Shown here: piece by piece, positions 17,995 to 27,100 of the stretch | How the letters are laid out: each line of letters opens with the position of its first letter | How positions within the stretch are numbered: the first letter of the stretch is position 1 | Origin: Bacteroidales bacterium | GTDB lineage: Bacteria; Bacteroidota; Bacteroidia; Bacteroidales; Paludibacteraceae | Direction of reading: 5' to 3' | DNA: 64,000 nucleotides | Assembly: GCA_012837935.1 (NCBI GenBank) | Contig: DUQG01000032.1 | Coordinates: 36,527 to 100,526 of the forward strand | Position numbers and translations under genes: made by a program | Notes under the pieces: generated by a model | Databases searched by the model: none | Seen by the model: only the letters and a program-made list of their open reading frames with translations | Told to the model about the DNA's origin: nothing

Positions 17995-18038
17995 GCATTA
18001 AAAAATGTTAACATAGGGAGGTTAACATTTTTTAATGC
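17995..18038 (-). terminator. HU gene terminator, 18-bp perfect stem
   Basis: GCATTAAAAAATGTTAAC pairs perfectly with its complement around an 8-base loop, 23 bases beyond the stop of the HU gene. It is AT-rich and symmetrical, so it could act in both directions. Confidence 0.8.
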
Positions 18039-18060
18039 CTATAAAATTTTTGTCCGATAG

Positions 18061-18444
18061 TTATGCTTTTTCAAACTTCAAAGTTGCCAGTGTGTCTTTT
18101 ATTGCTTTACCGGGTGTAAAGATTACTTTTGCACCACGTATGGCATAAGCATTAACATCTTCGGCTTTGGGTTTTCCTTCACTGCTTATACTTATTCGGA
18201 AACTGCCAAGTTCGCCTAGTCGCACGTTTTGTCCGTCAGCAAGTGCACCTGTCATTACATCTACGAGTGCATATAGCACGGCACGTATGTCGGCTCCGCT
18301 TACGGTGCTTATTTTTTCAATGTCTTGAGTTAGTCCGGCTAAGGTTTTTTCTCCTGATAGCACGTTGGTTGCATAAAACTTTTTTTCGCCGCCACCCGCT
18401 ACTCCGGGTTCGCCACGTTCAATTACTTTGTACTTGATTGCCAT
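18061..18444 (-). CDS. HU-family DNA-binding protein (Bacteroidota HU-related type)
   Basis: The 127-residue protein starts MAIKYKVIERGEPG and has a longer N-terminal arm than classical HU. An HU-like fold follows (IEKISTVSGADIRAVLYALVDVMTGALADGQNVRLGELGSFRISI) and then a shortened C-terminal arm (RGAKVIFTPGKAIKDTLATLKFEKA). Members bind DNA without strong sequence preference and shape the nucleoid; this variant is abundant in Bacteroidota and often lies beside repeats or mobile DNA. A CCCCCTAAATCCC repeat lies immediately upstream and an 18-bp terminator downstream. No -7 box was found nearby. Confidence 0.88.
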   Translation of the reverse strand: MAIKYKVIERGEPGVAGGGEKKFYATNVLSGEKTLAGLTQDIEKISTVSGADIRAVLYALVDVMTGALADGQNVRLGELGSFRISISSEGKPKAEDVNAYAIRGAKVIFTPGKAIKDTLATLKFEKA

Positions 18445-18462
18445 GATGTTTAGTGTTTAATA

Positions 18463-18640
18463 AGCCCCCTAAATCCCCCAAGGGGGACTTTTGGGACAGT
18501 GGTTATTTGTTATTTACTTGTTTAATGTTTTTTTTGAACATTGAACCTACCTGCGGCATGCAGGCTCGAAACTTGGAACGTGAAACGTTAAACTTGGAAC
18601 GTCTTTGTTCCTTGTTCTTTGTTCTTTATTCTTTATCATC
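18463..18640. repeat. Composite repeat upstream of the HU gene
   Basis: The module order is the same as at 11232-11371: CCCCCTAAATCCCCC palindrome, GGGACAGTGGTTA, a TTGAACCTACC box, GGAACGTCTTTG, then TTCTTTG/TTCCTTG heptamers. It lies in the HU leader. Confidence 0.75.
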
Positions 18641-18663
18641 TGTGTTCAATCCCGAACACAAAA

Positions 18664-18697
18664 AACCCCGGCAAGGCAATAAATGCCCTGTCGGGGT
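18664..18697 (-). terminator. Terminator of the small GA-tract transcript
   Basis: Read on the minus strand, ACCCCGACAGGGCA pairs with TGCCTTGCCGGGGT across a short loop and is followed at once by TTTTTT. This polarity shows that something is transcribed leftward into it, most likely the small ORF at 18755-18904. Confidence 0.8.
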
Positions 18698-18754
18698 AAA
18701 TAGATAAAATAGTCGATTTTTTTAGAGAAAAAAGACTATCGGAATATTGTGTAA

Positions 18755-18904
<150 letters not shown>

Positions 18905-19534
18905 GATAGAATGTGAATAATGGGGCAAATATAAGAAGTTATTTTTAACTATGCAAGTGTTTTTTAACTTTCTTTCAATCAAGCAATTATTTTAATGACA
19001 CTTTTTTTGCCAGTTCGGACAGTTGACGAGTTGACAAGAAGACGAGTAGACAAGAAGACGAGTTGACAAGTAGACAAGAAGTTTATAGTTTGCCGTTTGC
19101 GGTCGTTTTGTGCCCCCTAAATCCCAAGCCCCTTCCCCTTCGACTATGCTCAGGGCAGCGCCTTCGGGACTTCCCCATAAGGGGGACTTTTTGGGATAGT
19201 GCTGTTAATGTTTTATAAGCCCCCTAAATCCCCATAAGGGGGACTTTTTGGGATAGTGCTGTTAATGTTTTATAAGCCCCCTAAATCCCCCAAGGGGGAC
19301 TTTTTGGGATAGTGGTGTTAATGTTTTATAAGCCCCCTAAATCCCCCAAGGGGGACTTTTTGGGATAGTGGTGTTAATGTTTTATTAGCCCCACCCCAGC
19401 CCTCCCCAAGGGGAGGGAGTTTGGACAGTGCTGTTGATGTTTAGCATTGAACCTCCCTGCGGCAGGCAGGCTTGGAACGTCTTTGCTCTTTGTTCTTTGT
19501 TCTTTGTTCTTTGCTCCTTGCTCTTTGTTCCGAA
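18905..19534. repeat. Gene-free stretch with tandem CCCCCTAAATCCC array downstream of recA
   Basis: Bases 19018-19080 are short repeats of GACGAGTTGACAAGAA type. Bases 19109-19440 hold five palindromic repeats, four of them in a tandem array of 60-61-base period (AAGCCCCCTAAATCCC, GGGGGACTTTTTGGGA, TAGTGCTGTTAATGTTTTAT). Bases 19440-19530 are the TTGAACCT/GGAACGTCTTTG/heptamer module leading to the recA stop. ORFs here translate the repeat. Confidence 0.8.
18926..18933 (-). promoter_or_regulatory. -7 box of the small GA-tract transcript
   Basis: The minus strand reads TATATTTG, a perfect TAnnTTTG, 22 bases before the ATG at 18904. Confidence 0.6.
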
Positions 19535-20554
19535 TTACGCTTCTTTTATTGCTTCTGTGATTTTGGCTTCCAGTTCATCCGCCAAATCAGGATTTTCTTT
19601 TAGCAGGTTTTTCACGGCATCACGTCCTTGTGCTAGTTTATTATCGCCGTAGCTGTACCATGAGCCGCTCTTTTTCATTACACCATATTCCACTCCCATA
19701 TCCACGATTTCGCCGATTTTAGAAATTCCTTCGCCAAACATAATATCAAATTCGGCTTTGCGGAAAGGCGGTGCTACTTTGTTTTTCACCACTTTTACAC
19801 GAGTTTGGTTACCAATCACATCTTCGCCGTCTTTTATTTGCGAAATACGACGAATATCCAATCGCACCGAAGCGTAGAATTTCAGCGCATTTCCACCTGT
19901 AGTGGTTTCCGGATTACCGAACATAATGCCGATTTTTTCACGTAGTTGGTTGATAAAAATACAAGTGGTGTTCGTTTTGCTGATATTTGAAGTCAGCTTG
20001 CGTAGTGCTTGCGACATCAATCGAGCTTGCACACCCACGTTTGAATCCCCCATATCGCCTTCAATTTCTTTCTTAGGCGTAAGTGCCGCCACAGAGTCAA
20101 TTACAATAATATCTACGGCTGCCGAGCGGATAAGTTGGTCGGCAATTTCAAGTGCTTGCTCACCGTTATCGGGTTGTGAAATAAGTAGGTCGTTTGTGTT
20201 GACACCCAGTTTTTCTGCATAAAAACGGTCAAACGCATGCTCTGCATCAATAAAAGCAGCGATTCCACCTGCTTTTTGTGCTTCTGCGATGGCGTGAATA
20301 GCCAATGTGGTTTTTCCCGAAGATTCCGGACCGTAAATTTCAATTACACGACCTCTCGGATAACCACCTACGCCAAGCGCCATATCCAATCCAAGCGATC
20401 CGGTTGGGATAACCGAAATTTCCTCTACTTTGCTGTCGCCCATGCGCATAATGGCACCTTTACCAAAATCTTTATCAATTTTGTCCATTGCCAGTTGTAG
20501 TGCTTTCAATTTTTCGGAAAGAACTTCCTTATTTTCATCTGTTTTTTTTGCCAT
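19535..20554 (-). CDS. recA: Recombinase RecA
   Basis: RecA forms ATP-dependent filaments on single-stranded DNA, catalyses strand exchange and triggers LexA-type cleavage. The start at 20554 ([16 protein letters not shown]) gives 339 residues. The ORF-track start adds 19 residues that are not family-like. Walker A is GPESSGKTT near 74-82 and Walker B is [13 protein letters not shown]-binding loops L1 ([12 protein letters not shown]) and L2 ([20 protein letters not shown]) are intact. A -7 box at 20794-20801 leaves a leader of about 230 nt with a palindromic element inside. No LexA box was recognised. Downstream is a dense repeat array. Confidence 0.97.
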   Translation of the reverse strand: MAKKTDENKEVLSEKLKALQLAMDKIDKDFGKGAIMRMGDSKVEEISVIPTGSLGLDMALGVGGYPRGRVIEIYGPESSGKTTLAIHAIAEAQKAGGIAAFIDAEHAFDRFYAEKLGVNTNDLLISQPDNGEQALEIADQLIRSAAVDIIVIDSVAALTPKKEIEGDMGDSNVGVQARLMSQALRKLTSNISKTNTTCIFINQLREKIGIMFGNPETTTGGNALKFYASVRLDIRRISQIKDGEDVIGNQTRVKVVKNKVAPPFRKAEFDIMFGEGISKIGEIVDMGVEYGVMKKSGSWYSYGDNKLAQGRDAVKNLLKENPDLADELEAKITEAIKEA

Positions 20555-20611
20555 ATTTTTCAGTTGTTTTTTTATGATTTTAATGACTATCGCATATTTA
20601 CCTAAAATCAT

Positions 20612-20753
20612 TTGCCACGGCTTTTAAGCCGTGGATAAATGATTTAGAGGTACACGGCTTTAGCCAAAACTTATTATAAATTGGGCTAAAGCCCGTTCTA
20701 CTGCTTTTAAATAACCCACGCCTCCCGATAGCTCGGGATGGCATGGCAATTAA
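20612..20753. repeat. Palindromic element, copy 2, within the recA leader
   Basis: It shares the plan of the 17356-17502 element: TTGCCACGGCTTTTAA at one end, GGCTTTAGCC and GGGCTAAAGCCC inside, and GGCAATTA at the other end. One end is degraded by an inserted CCCGATAGCTCGGG hairpin. It lies between the recA -7 box and the recA start codon and would be transcribed. Confidence 0.7.
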
Positions 20754-20793
20754 TTATAAGAATTAAATATCCGACATTCAGTTTTTTGTTTTA

Positions 20794-20801
20794 CAAAGAT
20801 A
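20794..20801 (-). promoter_or_regulatory. recA promoter -7 box
   Basis: The minus strand reads TATCTTTG, lying between the sulfatase stop and recA. It is the only perfect TAnnTTTG in that gap. Confidence 0.65.
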
Positions 20802-20836
20802 AGGAAATTTTTCTAATACTAATTCTTTGTTATTGA

Positions 20837-22222
20837 TTAAAAATTAAACTGTGAGAAAGGCGAAACAGTTCTGGCATTGTTCATTATTTGTTTCAGTTCT
20901 TCCAGCTTTTCAGGATATTTAGCAGCTAAATTATTTTTTTCACCCAAGTCGGTATCTAAGTCATAAAGTAAGAAAACCGGACTGGTCGAGCTTGCATTGT
21001 TTTTAATAAGTTTCCAATTGCCCTTTCTAAGCGCAATAGAATTACCTTCTTTAAACTCCCAATACATATATTCATGCTCGGCTTGTGTACCGCTTTGAGT
21101 CAATGTAGGCAATATGGAAATACCGTCTGTTTCTTGTGTCCAAGTATTTTTCAAACCAAGAAGTTCCGTGAAAGTCGGCATCATATCCCAAAAAGCAGAG
21201 ATGTGGTGTGATGTAGTTCCGGCAGGAACTTTTCCATTCCACTGCACGATAAACGGCACACGAACACCGCCTTCATTAAGTGAACGTTTAGTACCTTGCA
21301 TTCGTTTTTCGGTGTTAAAGAAATTCGGGTCTGCACCACCTTCGGTGTGTGGTCCGTTATCACTGGTAAAGAAAATTATAGTATTGTCCAAAATTCCCAA
21401 CGCTTCCAGTTCGGCTACGATTTGACCAATGTAAGTATCTATTCGAGTAACCATTCCGGCATGTTGTGCGTGCGGTTTTTCGACAGCAGGATAATATCCT
21501 CCATTCCAAGCCGTTTCCGGAAATTTGTTAGTATAACGTTGATAAATACTATCGTTTGGCTGATGTAGCGCGGCATGTGGCAAAACATAGGCAAAATAAC
21601 CGAAAAACGGTTTATCCTTATTGTCGCGAATAAACTGCATAGCTTCGTTGTGAATCAAATCTTGCGAGTATGTTTTTCCATCCAATGAAACGCGTGTGGT
21701 GTTTTTCCACAAGTAAGTAGGATAGTAAGTATGTGCATGAACTTGATTGATATAGCCGTAAAACCTATCAAATCCCATGTCATTCGGTTTTGTGTTGGAT
21801 GTTTCGTGTCCTAATCCCCATTTTCCGAAAGCGCCGGTCGCATATCCTTGGGATTTAAAAAGTTGCGGTAGAATTTTCACATTCGGGTCAAGTGGTTCTT
21901 GACCATTTGGATGCTCAATATGTCCACGAATATGTGTGTGTCCGGTATGTTGTCCGGTCATTAGGCAAGCACGTGATGGACCGCTTACGGTAGAGCCTGA
22001 ATAATGTTGGGTAAAGGACATGCCGTTTGCAGCTAATCTGTTGATGTTGGGTGTAGCAATGTGCTGATTTCCATACGCTTCGATGTCGGCAAATCCTAAG
22101 TCGTCGCATAGGAAATAGATTACATTCGGTTTTTCCGGGGTTTGCCCTATGGCTGCAGGAGCAGCTACAGCAGAAAGCAACATACTACCGGAAATGTAAG
22201 GCAAATATTTCGTTTTTTTCAT
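20837..22222 (-). CDS. S1-family sulfatase, serine type
   Basis: The 461-residue protein begins with a signal peptide (MKKTKYLPYISGSMLLSAVAAPAAIGQ). The metal-binding start NVIYFLCDDLGFADIEAYG is followed by the activation motif SGPSRACLMTG near residue 80. The converted residue is serine, not cysteine, so formylglycine would be made by a radical-SAM anaerobic maturase (anSME), which is not in the window. The second signature GKWGLGH and the DNGPH metal site are present. It hydrolyses sulfate esters; family members act on host or algal glycans. With the GH89 gene two genes upstream, a sulfated GlcNAc-containing glycan is a reasonable guess. It probably belongs to the GH89 operon. Confidence 0.9.
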   Translation of the reverse strand: MKKTKYLPYISGSMLLSAVAAPAAIGQTPEKPNVIYFLCDDLGFADIEAYGNQHIATPNINRLAANGMSFTQHYSGSTVSGPSRACLMTGQHTGHTHIRGHIEHPNGQEPLDPNVKILPQLFKSQGYATGAFGKWGLGHETSNTKPNDMGFDRFYGYINQVHAHTYYPTYLWKNTTRVSLDGKTYSQDLIHNEAMQFIRDNKDKPFFGYFAYVLPHAALHQPNDSIYQRYTNKFPETAWNGGYYPAVEKPHAQHAGMVTRIDTYIGQIVAELEALGILDNTIIFFTSDNGPHTEGGADPNFFNTEKRMQGTKRSLNEGGVRVPFIVQWNGKVPAGTTSHHISAFWDMMPTFTELLGLKNTWTQETDGISILPTLTQSGTQAEHEYMYWEFKEGNSIALRKGNWKLIKNNASSTSPVFLLYDLDTDLGEKNNLAAKYPEKLEELKQIMNNARTVSPFSQFNF

Positions 22223-22240
22223 TTTAGTAGAATTAATGGG

Positions 22241-23800
22241 TTAAAATAAAATCTTTTTCACGGCTTTATATCCGTTTTTATCTGAAACTATAACAATATG
22301 TACGCCTTTCAGCTCTGTTTGTAGTGATACTTCATCGGTGTTTGCTTTAGAACTTAAAACTTTATGTCCTAAGATATTGTAAATATCTATTTTAGCACCA
22401 TTTTCAAGACCTTGAACTCTTAGCGTATTTTGGCTATAGCTAAACTTGATATTCGAGTTTTCTATTGTTGTAGGGGTAGAAGTATAGATAGGTACTCGGT
22501 AGAAATACCAACCAGAACCTGTTCCAATTCCGGCATTGTAAAGTACAATATTAAATGCAAGTCCACCGTTCAAAAGTCTATCGTTTTGGTTGTTCCATTT
22601 GATGGAGTAGCTGCCATTGCTGTGTCCACTCGGTGTTACAAAAAAGCTTGAACCTTCATCTGCAACGCTAATACTTGTGTTTAAATCGCCCGTAGCAGAA
22701 TAAATTTGTTTGCTGCTTCCTTTGTTTACCAATTTCACCATATCATCTTCAGTCGGTTCTAGTCTCCAAAGAAATTTATCGGATAGGTCGGCGGGTTTTT
22801 CAATGCGAAGCGCAGTAGTATAGCCTTCCGGGATTGTTTCTGTGTAAGCAATAAAGCGGTCAATCCTCGAATCTGTCTGTGCATTTTTAATTTGATACCA
22901 AATAGGATTATCAGCAGTACTTGGTTGAGGCTCTTCCAATGTTACTGTCGGTGCATTAAATAGTGCAATCAGGTGTGTGTGTTCGGTTAGTGTAAATTTG
23001 TAGTTTTGGCTGGTACTAACAATTTTTGTACCGTTGCTCCATCCTACAAAAACGCTTTTCGGACCACAAATAGCTTCTATTTCCACGCTTGTTCCGGCAT
23101 CGTATCTACCGTCTGCTGTTGCCGATTCGGTGAGAATTACAGCATTACCAAAATCAATGTTATTAGATGAAACGTTTAGCAGAAGTTTTGTTTGTTCTGT
23201 TTTTTCACTTACAAACACTACAAAATCATACAGAGTTCCGGATCTTAAATTGGCATCCGGTTGCATGCTTGGCGTGTTGTATGTAGTAAAATATATTCGA
23301 ATTCTGCTTTTACCAAGTTTGGCATCTTCGGGAATACTGACATTCAGACTTACACCGGCAACCTCAATATTTCTATCGGGGATGCTATGTTTTCCAAGGT
23401 CAACTTCAAATACGCCATCTCTATCCCAATCAGCAAACACATATGCATGAACTGCAGCTGTAGATGCTATTTTATTGGAAGTTAGCACGAGATTAAAAGA
23501 CTTGCCTCTTTCAAACACGGCAGGTCTGAGGGAATAGTTTACATAGTAATTGTTTGCCGGAGAACTAGCTAGGTAGGCAAGTGGTTTGCTTACGGCATCA
23601 CCCACAGAGATAGCACTTGTCAAATACGTGCCTAGATTTAGATTACCGCTAGGTAATTTGTACGTAGGGTTCTGGATTGATGTAATGTTTTGTTTTATCA
23701 TTTCCCCAATTTCCTCGTAAGGCTTCAACTGTGCTCGAAGTTCCGGAAATAAAATGAAAAACAAAGCCACCAATAAAAGGATTTTAGCTGATTTTTTCAT
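22241..23800 (-). CDS. Secreted GEVED/lectin-like protein, T9SS cargo
   Basis: The 519-residue protein has a signal peptide (ILLLVALFFILFPELRA). A GEVED-like beta domain at about 95-200 contains ADWDRDGVFEVD and a SRIRIYFTTY strand. A stretch at about 205-290 holds the repeat-like VFVGWSNGTKIVSTSQNYKF. A ricin-like or other carbohydrate-binding region at about 295-440 includes KLVNKGSSKQIYSATG. A T9SS type A sorting domain closes it (KIDIYNILGHKVLSSKANT...YKAVKKILF). No catalytic motif was seen. It lies 18 bases before the sulfatase gene and probably binds the glycan handled by the sulfatase and GH89 enzyme. A six-hairpin element separates it from GH89. Confidence 0.75.
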   Translation of the reverse strand: MKKSAKILLLVALFFILFPELRAQLKPYEEIGEMIKQNITSIQNPTYKLPSGNLNLGTYLTSAISVGDAVSKPLAYLASSPANNYYVNYSLRPAVFERGKSFNLVLTSNKIASTAAVHAYVFADWDRDGVFEVDLGKHSIPDRNIEVAGVSLNVSIPEDAKLGKSRIRIYFTTYNTPSMQPDANLRSGTLYDFVVFVSEKTEQTKLLLNVSSNNIDFGNAVILTESATADGRYDAGTSVEIEAICGPKSVFVGWSNGTKIVSTSQNYKFTLTEHTHLIALFNAPTVTLEEPQPSTADNPIWYQIKNAQTDSRIDRFIAYTETIPEGYTTALRIEKPADLSDKFLWRLEPTEDDMVKLVNKGSSKQIYSATGDLNTSISVADEGSSFFVTPSGHSNGSYSIKWNNQNDRLLNGGLAFNIVLYNAGIGTGSGWYFYRVPIYTSTPTTIENSNIKFSYSQNTLRVQGLENGAKIDIYNILGHKVLSSKANTDEVSLQTELKGVHIVIVSDKNGYKAVKKILF

Positions 23801-23872
23801 AAATTTTTAAATTAATTGGTTGATATAAAGTGTTTTAGTGAATATATAAACGGTTAATAATGAGTTGTTTGT

Positions 23873-24085
23873 TTTAGGTTGAGCTTTCTAAACTTCGTAG
23901 AAGTTTCCTTCACATAACCCCCAATTTTAATTGGGGGAATTTGAATATACGACCGCTTAAACACTGTAAGTGTTTTCCAACTGCGACTTGGGAAACTCTT
24001 ACAGAGTTTTAGCTATGTAGCATTTTCCATCCCCCAGATGAATCTGGGGGTTATTTAAGGGCTTGTCCTACGGACATTTTTCCGA
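23873..24085 (-). repeat. Six-hairpin compound element, copy A
   Basis: In order along the plus strand: AACTTCGTAGAAGTT, CCCCCAATTTTAATTGGGGG, AAACACTGTAAGTGTTT, AAACTCTTACAGAGTTT, CCCCAGATGAATCTGGGG and TGTCCTACGGACA. Each is its own perfect or near-perfect palindrome. A second copy, reversed, stands at 63701-63925 with the same order and spacing. Copy A fills most of the 320-base gap between the GH89 gene and the lectin-like gene. Confidence 0.85.
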
Positions 24086-24120
24086 ACATTTATTAATTCA
24101 AAAAAACGTATTCAAAGCCT

Positions 24121-27100
24121 TTATTCAATAATAAATGAAATGGTGTCGTTTAATTTCTTGCCATTGATGGCGAGAAAATAGACTCCGTTACTTAGACTAG
24201 AAGTGTCTAAGTCAAATTGCTTTTCATTTTTTGTATATAAATTTATCGTTTTTCCTACGGTGTCAACTATTTTCAAATTCACTTTTTCTTGAATAGGAAG
24301 ATTGACTGTCAGTAAGTTTTTTGTTGGGTTGGGATGAATTTTTATTTTTGAACCCAAATCATCTTTTACAGAATGAATACTTGTGGTTAAAAGCACTTTT
24401 ATTTCCGCATAAACCGAATAACTTGGGCTGCCATTATCGCTTACTTTTACAATCAAACTGAAAGAAGGGGTGTTCACGTATTTCATCGCATCTGCATCGT
24501 TGATAGTGATTTCACCCGTGCTTTCGTTGATGCTAAATGCATTCTCAACCGACTGACTGTAAATAGAATAGCTTAGTTTCTGATTTGGGTTTGGGTCGGT
24601 TGCTATTACAGTTCCTACCACCGTCCCAAAAGACAGATTTTCAGGAATGGTAAACTCAGCAGAGTGTACTACCGGAGATGAATTTGTCAGAGTATATTTC
24701 AACTTTGGCATATATTTTTCATAAATATATTTGGACATTTCTATTTCATCGCCTTCAGTTTCAGTTGGGAATTTCTCGCTGTACTTCAGCTGCCAGCCTT
24801 TTTCTAACACGTTATAAAAATTGTAGTTTTTTGCGGGTTGTCCATCCAATCTGCCTTTTAAGTCGCTGATAAATAACTCCCAACGCTTGTAATAATAATC
24901 TTTGGTTAACCCTGCCCACTCTCTGTGAGCGTAGTCATGCAAATTTGTATTTGCTCTTAAATTCCATGTAGTAATTAAAGCACGAGCATTTCTTTCAAAA
25001 AGATTTTTCTCCGTATCGTTTGTTCCCATTTTTCGAGCATCTTCAATCCATAAACCCAATAAAAACTCTTCGCGTGTACGCAATAGGCTATCTTGGTCAA
25101 GGATAATTTCAAGGAATAATTTGCTTTTTTCGTTGAAAAGTTCTTTGTTGTTAGCTCGAAATGCAGCCGTCATCTCTTTCTGAACTTCAAGTGCAAGGTT
25201 AGACAAAACTTGACGAGAAATGTCCACTAGATCATATCTGAATGTGGTTTTATCCTTGAAAACGTCAATGGAATTAATCATATGTGTCCATGCGGGAACG
25301 ATTTTAGCCGGGTCGTAATAGAGTTTTGTTAATGACCAAGTAGAAGCTCTGTCAACATCTAATGCCGGACGAGCATTGATAACCGATTCGGAACCACCGT
25401 CTTGATTGGTGTTACAAGCTAAAGCTGTCGGTTCCAAGATTTTCCAAGCTTTTGCAGTGTTGTCCAAATTCTTTCCGTAACGATAAGCAGCAAATTTCTC
25501 CATCCACGCTTGCGGATTGATTTTGGCGGTTTCCCACACATAATCCCAAACCATATCGTAGGAAACTTGATTGAAAATAATAGCTTCCGGCACAATTCCA
25601 ATTCCCCAAATATTCTTTTTGTTCGGGTCGTTTTGCATGTCATACACGCCGTTTGCAAGTTTTGACATACGACCGTAAATGCTCATTCTGCCGCCAAAGT
25701 TATTGATAACGCCATAAACCCACGGAATGCCGTTAAAGCTGTTTTTCTCTTTCCATACATTGTATTTTTCGTTGGCAATATCCAAAACCAGACATTGGTC
25801 TTTTTTCAAACCTCTGATTACATCTTCTCTCGGATTTCCAGCCCAAGCTTGCAATACCCAAACAGCTTCAGGGTTGATTTTAAACATTTCTGCCTGAATG
25901 TCTGCAGCGTATTTTGTTACATCCAAATTACCCGGCACGTTACCGCCTTCGTGGAATAAGTCGCCGCCGTAATAATTCACTGCACCAAATAAATTGGCTG
26001 ATTCTTCGTACCAAGCAGCAGCTACTTCGGCAGTTTTAGGACCGCTGATAATGGCAGGACGAGTGTACGAAAACCATTCGCCTTGTGGATGAATAACTGC
26101 ACCCGGAACTTTAGAACCGAAATTGGAAGGAACCAAACCTGCAAAACCTTGTAAAACTACTTCCATGCCCAATTCTTTGGCACGAGCCATAATTTTCTTT
26201 TGTAGTTCAACTCGTCCGTCAATATATTCTTGACTTACCGGACCGCCTTCGCCTTCCAAGTTACCCATCAGCCACCAAGCTGTGTATGCCGGACCAGGAA
26301 TGAATTTTTGAATTTCCGCAAATGTGTATCCGTATCTTTCCATCACTTTTTGCCAAACAGCTTCCGAACCGATAGGCGATAAAAACATATTAACGCCTTG
26401 CGTAGCCATCAGATCAATTTCATGCTCCCATCTTTCCCAATCCCAGAAAGACATGGTGTAGTTCATTGTACAATAGTTCAATGCGTAACGATGCATGTAA
26501 GTTGTCTCTTTTCGGATGGTTTCTGAAAGTGCAGGTAGCGGATTTGGAAGTTCGTCCTGATGTCCGTTCCATGAGAATGAAGCCTTGCAGTAGTTGTTCA
26601 TATAGTATCTCAAACCTGCTGCCATAGCGGTGGCTGAACTACCTTTGATTAAAATATTATTCCCAACGGATGAAAGTTCAAATACATCTAACACATCGTC
26701 GATTTTTTCTATTCCTGCAAATTCAAATTCGGATGCTCTTTCCGGTAAAAGTCTGTTTATCAATGCTTTTACAGCATCAATTTGACCGATTAAATCAAGT
26801 GTAATGTTGGTGGTGGTGAAGTTCGTTTTAGCAATTTCACTCAGTTTTCCGCCTGATTCAATTACGGCATAAAGCGTGTAATCTGTGGCGGGATTTAATT
26901 TGTTTACCACCCAAAAATCTTGTAATCCGGGGGTTGAGTAGGTTAGTGAACCGGATTTAACAGCACCGGTGGCAGTTTTTACTTCTGCGGCATTTGTCAA
27001 AACAGTAGAAGATGGATAGACAGCCCAAAACACCGTGCCACCCATGTCGGAATTAACGTAAGCGCGTGCTGTGGTATTTTTCACAAAGCCTGTGGAAACA

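Larger units (their letters stand above)
17027..18060. other. 1-kb gene-free stretch built of nested repeats
   Basis: From left to right it holds two mini-hairpin leader units (17036-17088), several CCCCCTAAATCCC palindromic repeats, a 519-bp element with 18-bp inverted ends (17276-17794) that itself contains a 147-bp palindromic element, more CCCCCTAAATCCC repeats, and the terminator of the HU gene. No credible gene is present. The 65-aa minus-strand ORF is a translation of inverted repeats. Confidence 0.75.

Noticed and set aside
18453-18707. 84-aa plus-strand ORF (PPKSPKGDFWDSG...)
   Set aside because: It translates the CCCCCTAAATCCC repeat and heptamer run; the same peptide appears wherever the repeat does.
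19018-19080. Possible CRISPR-like repeats
   Set aside because: Units are 10-20 bases with no spacer structure and no cas genes nearby.
19428-19652. 74-aa plus-strand ORF downstream of the repeat array
   Set aside because: Composed of repeat translation and antisense recA; no promoter or family signal.
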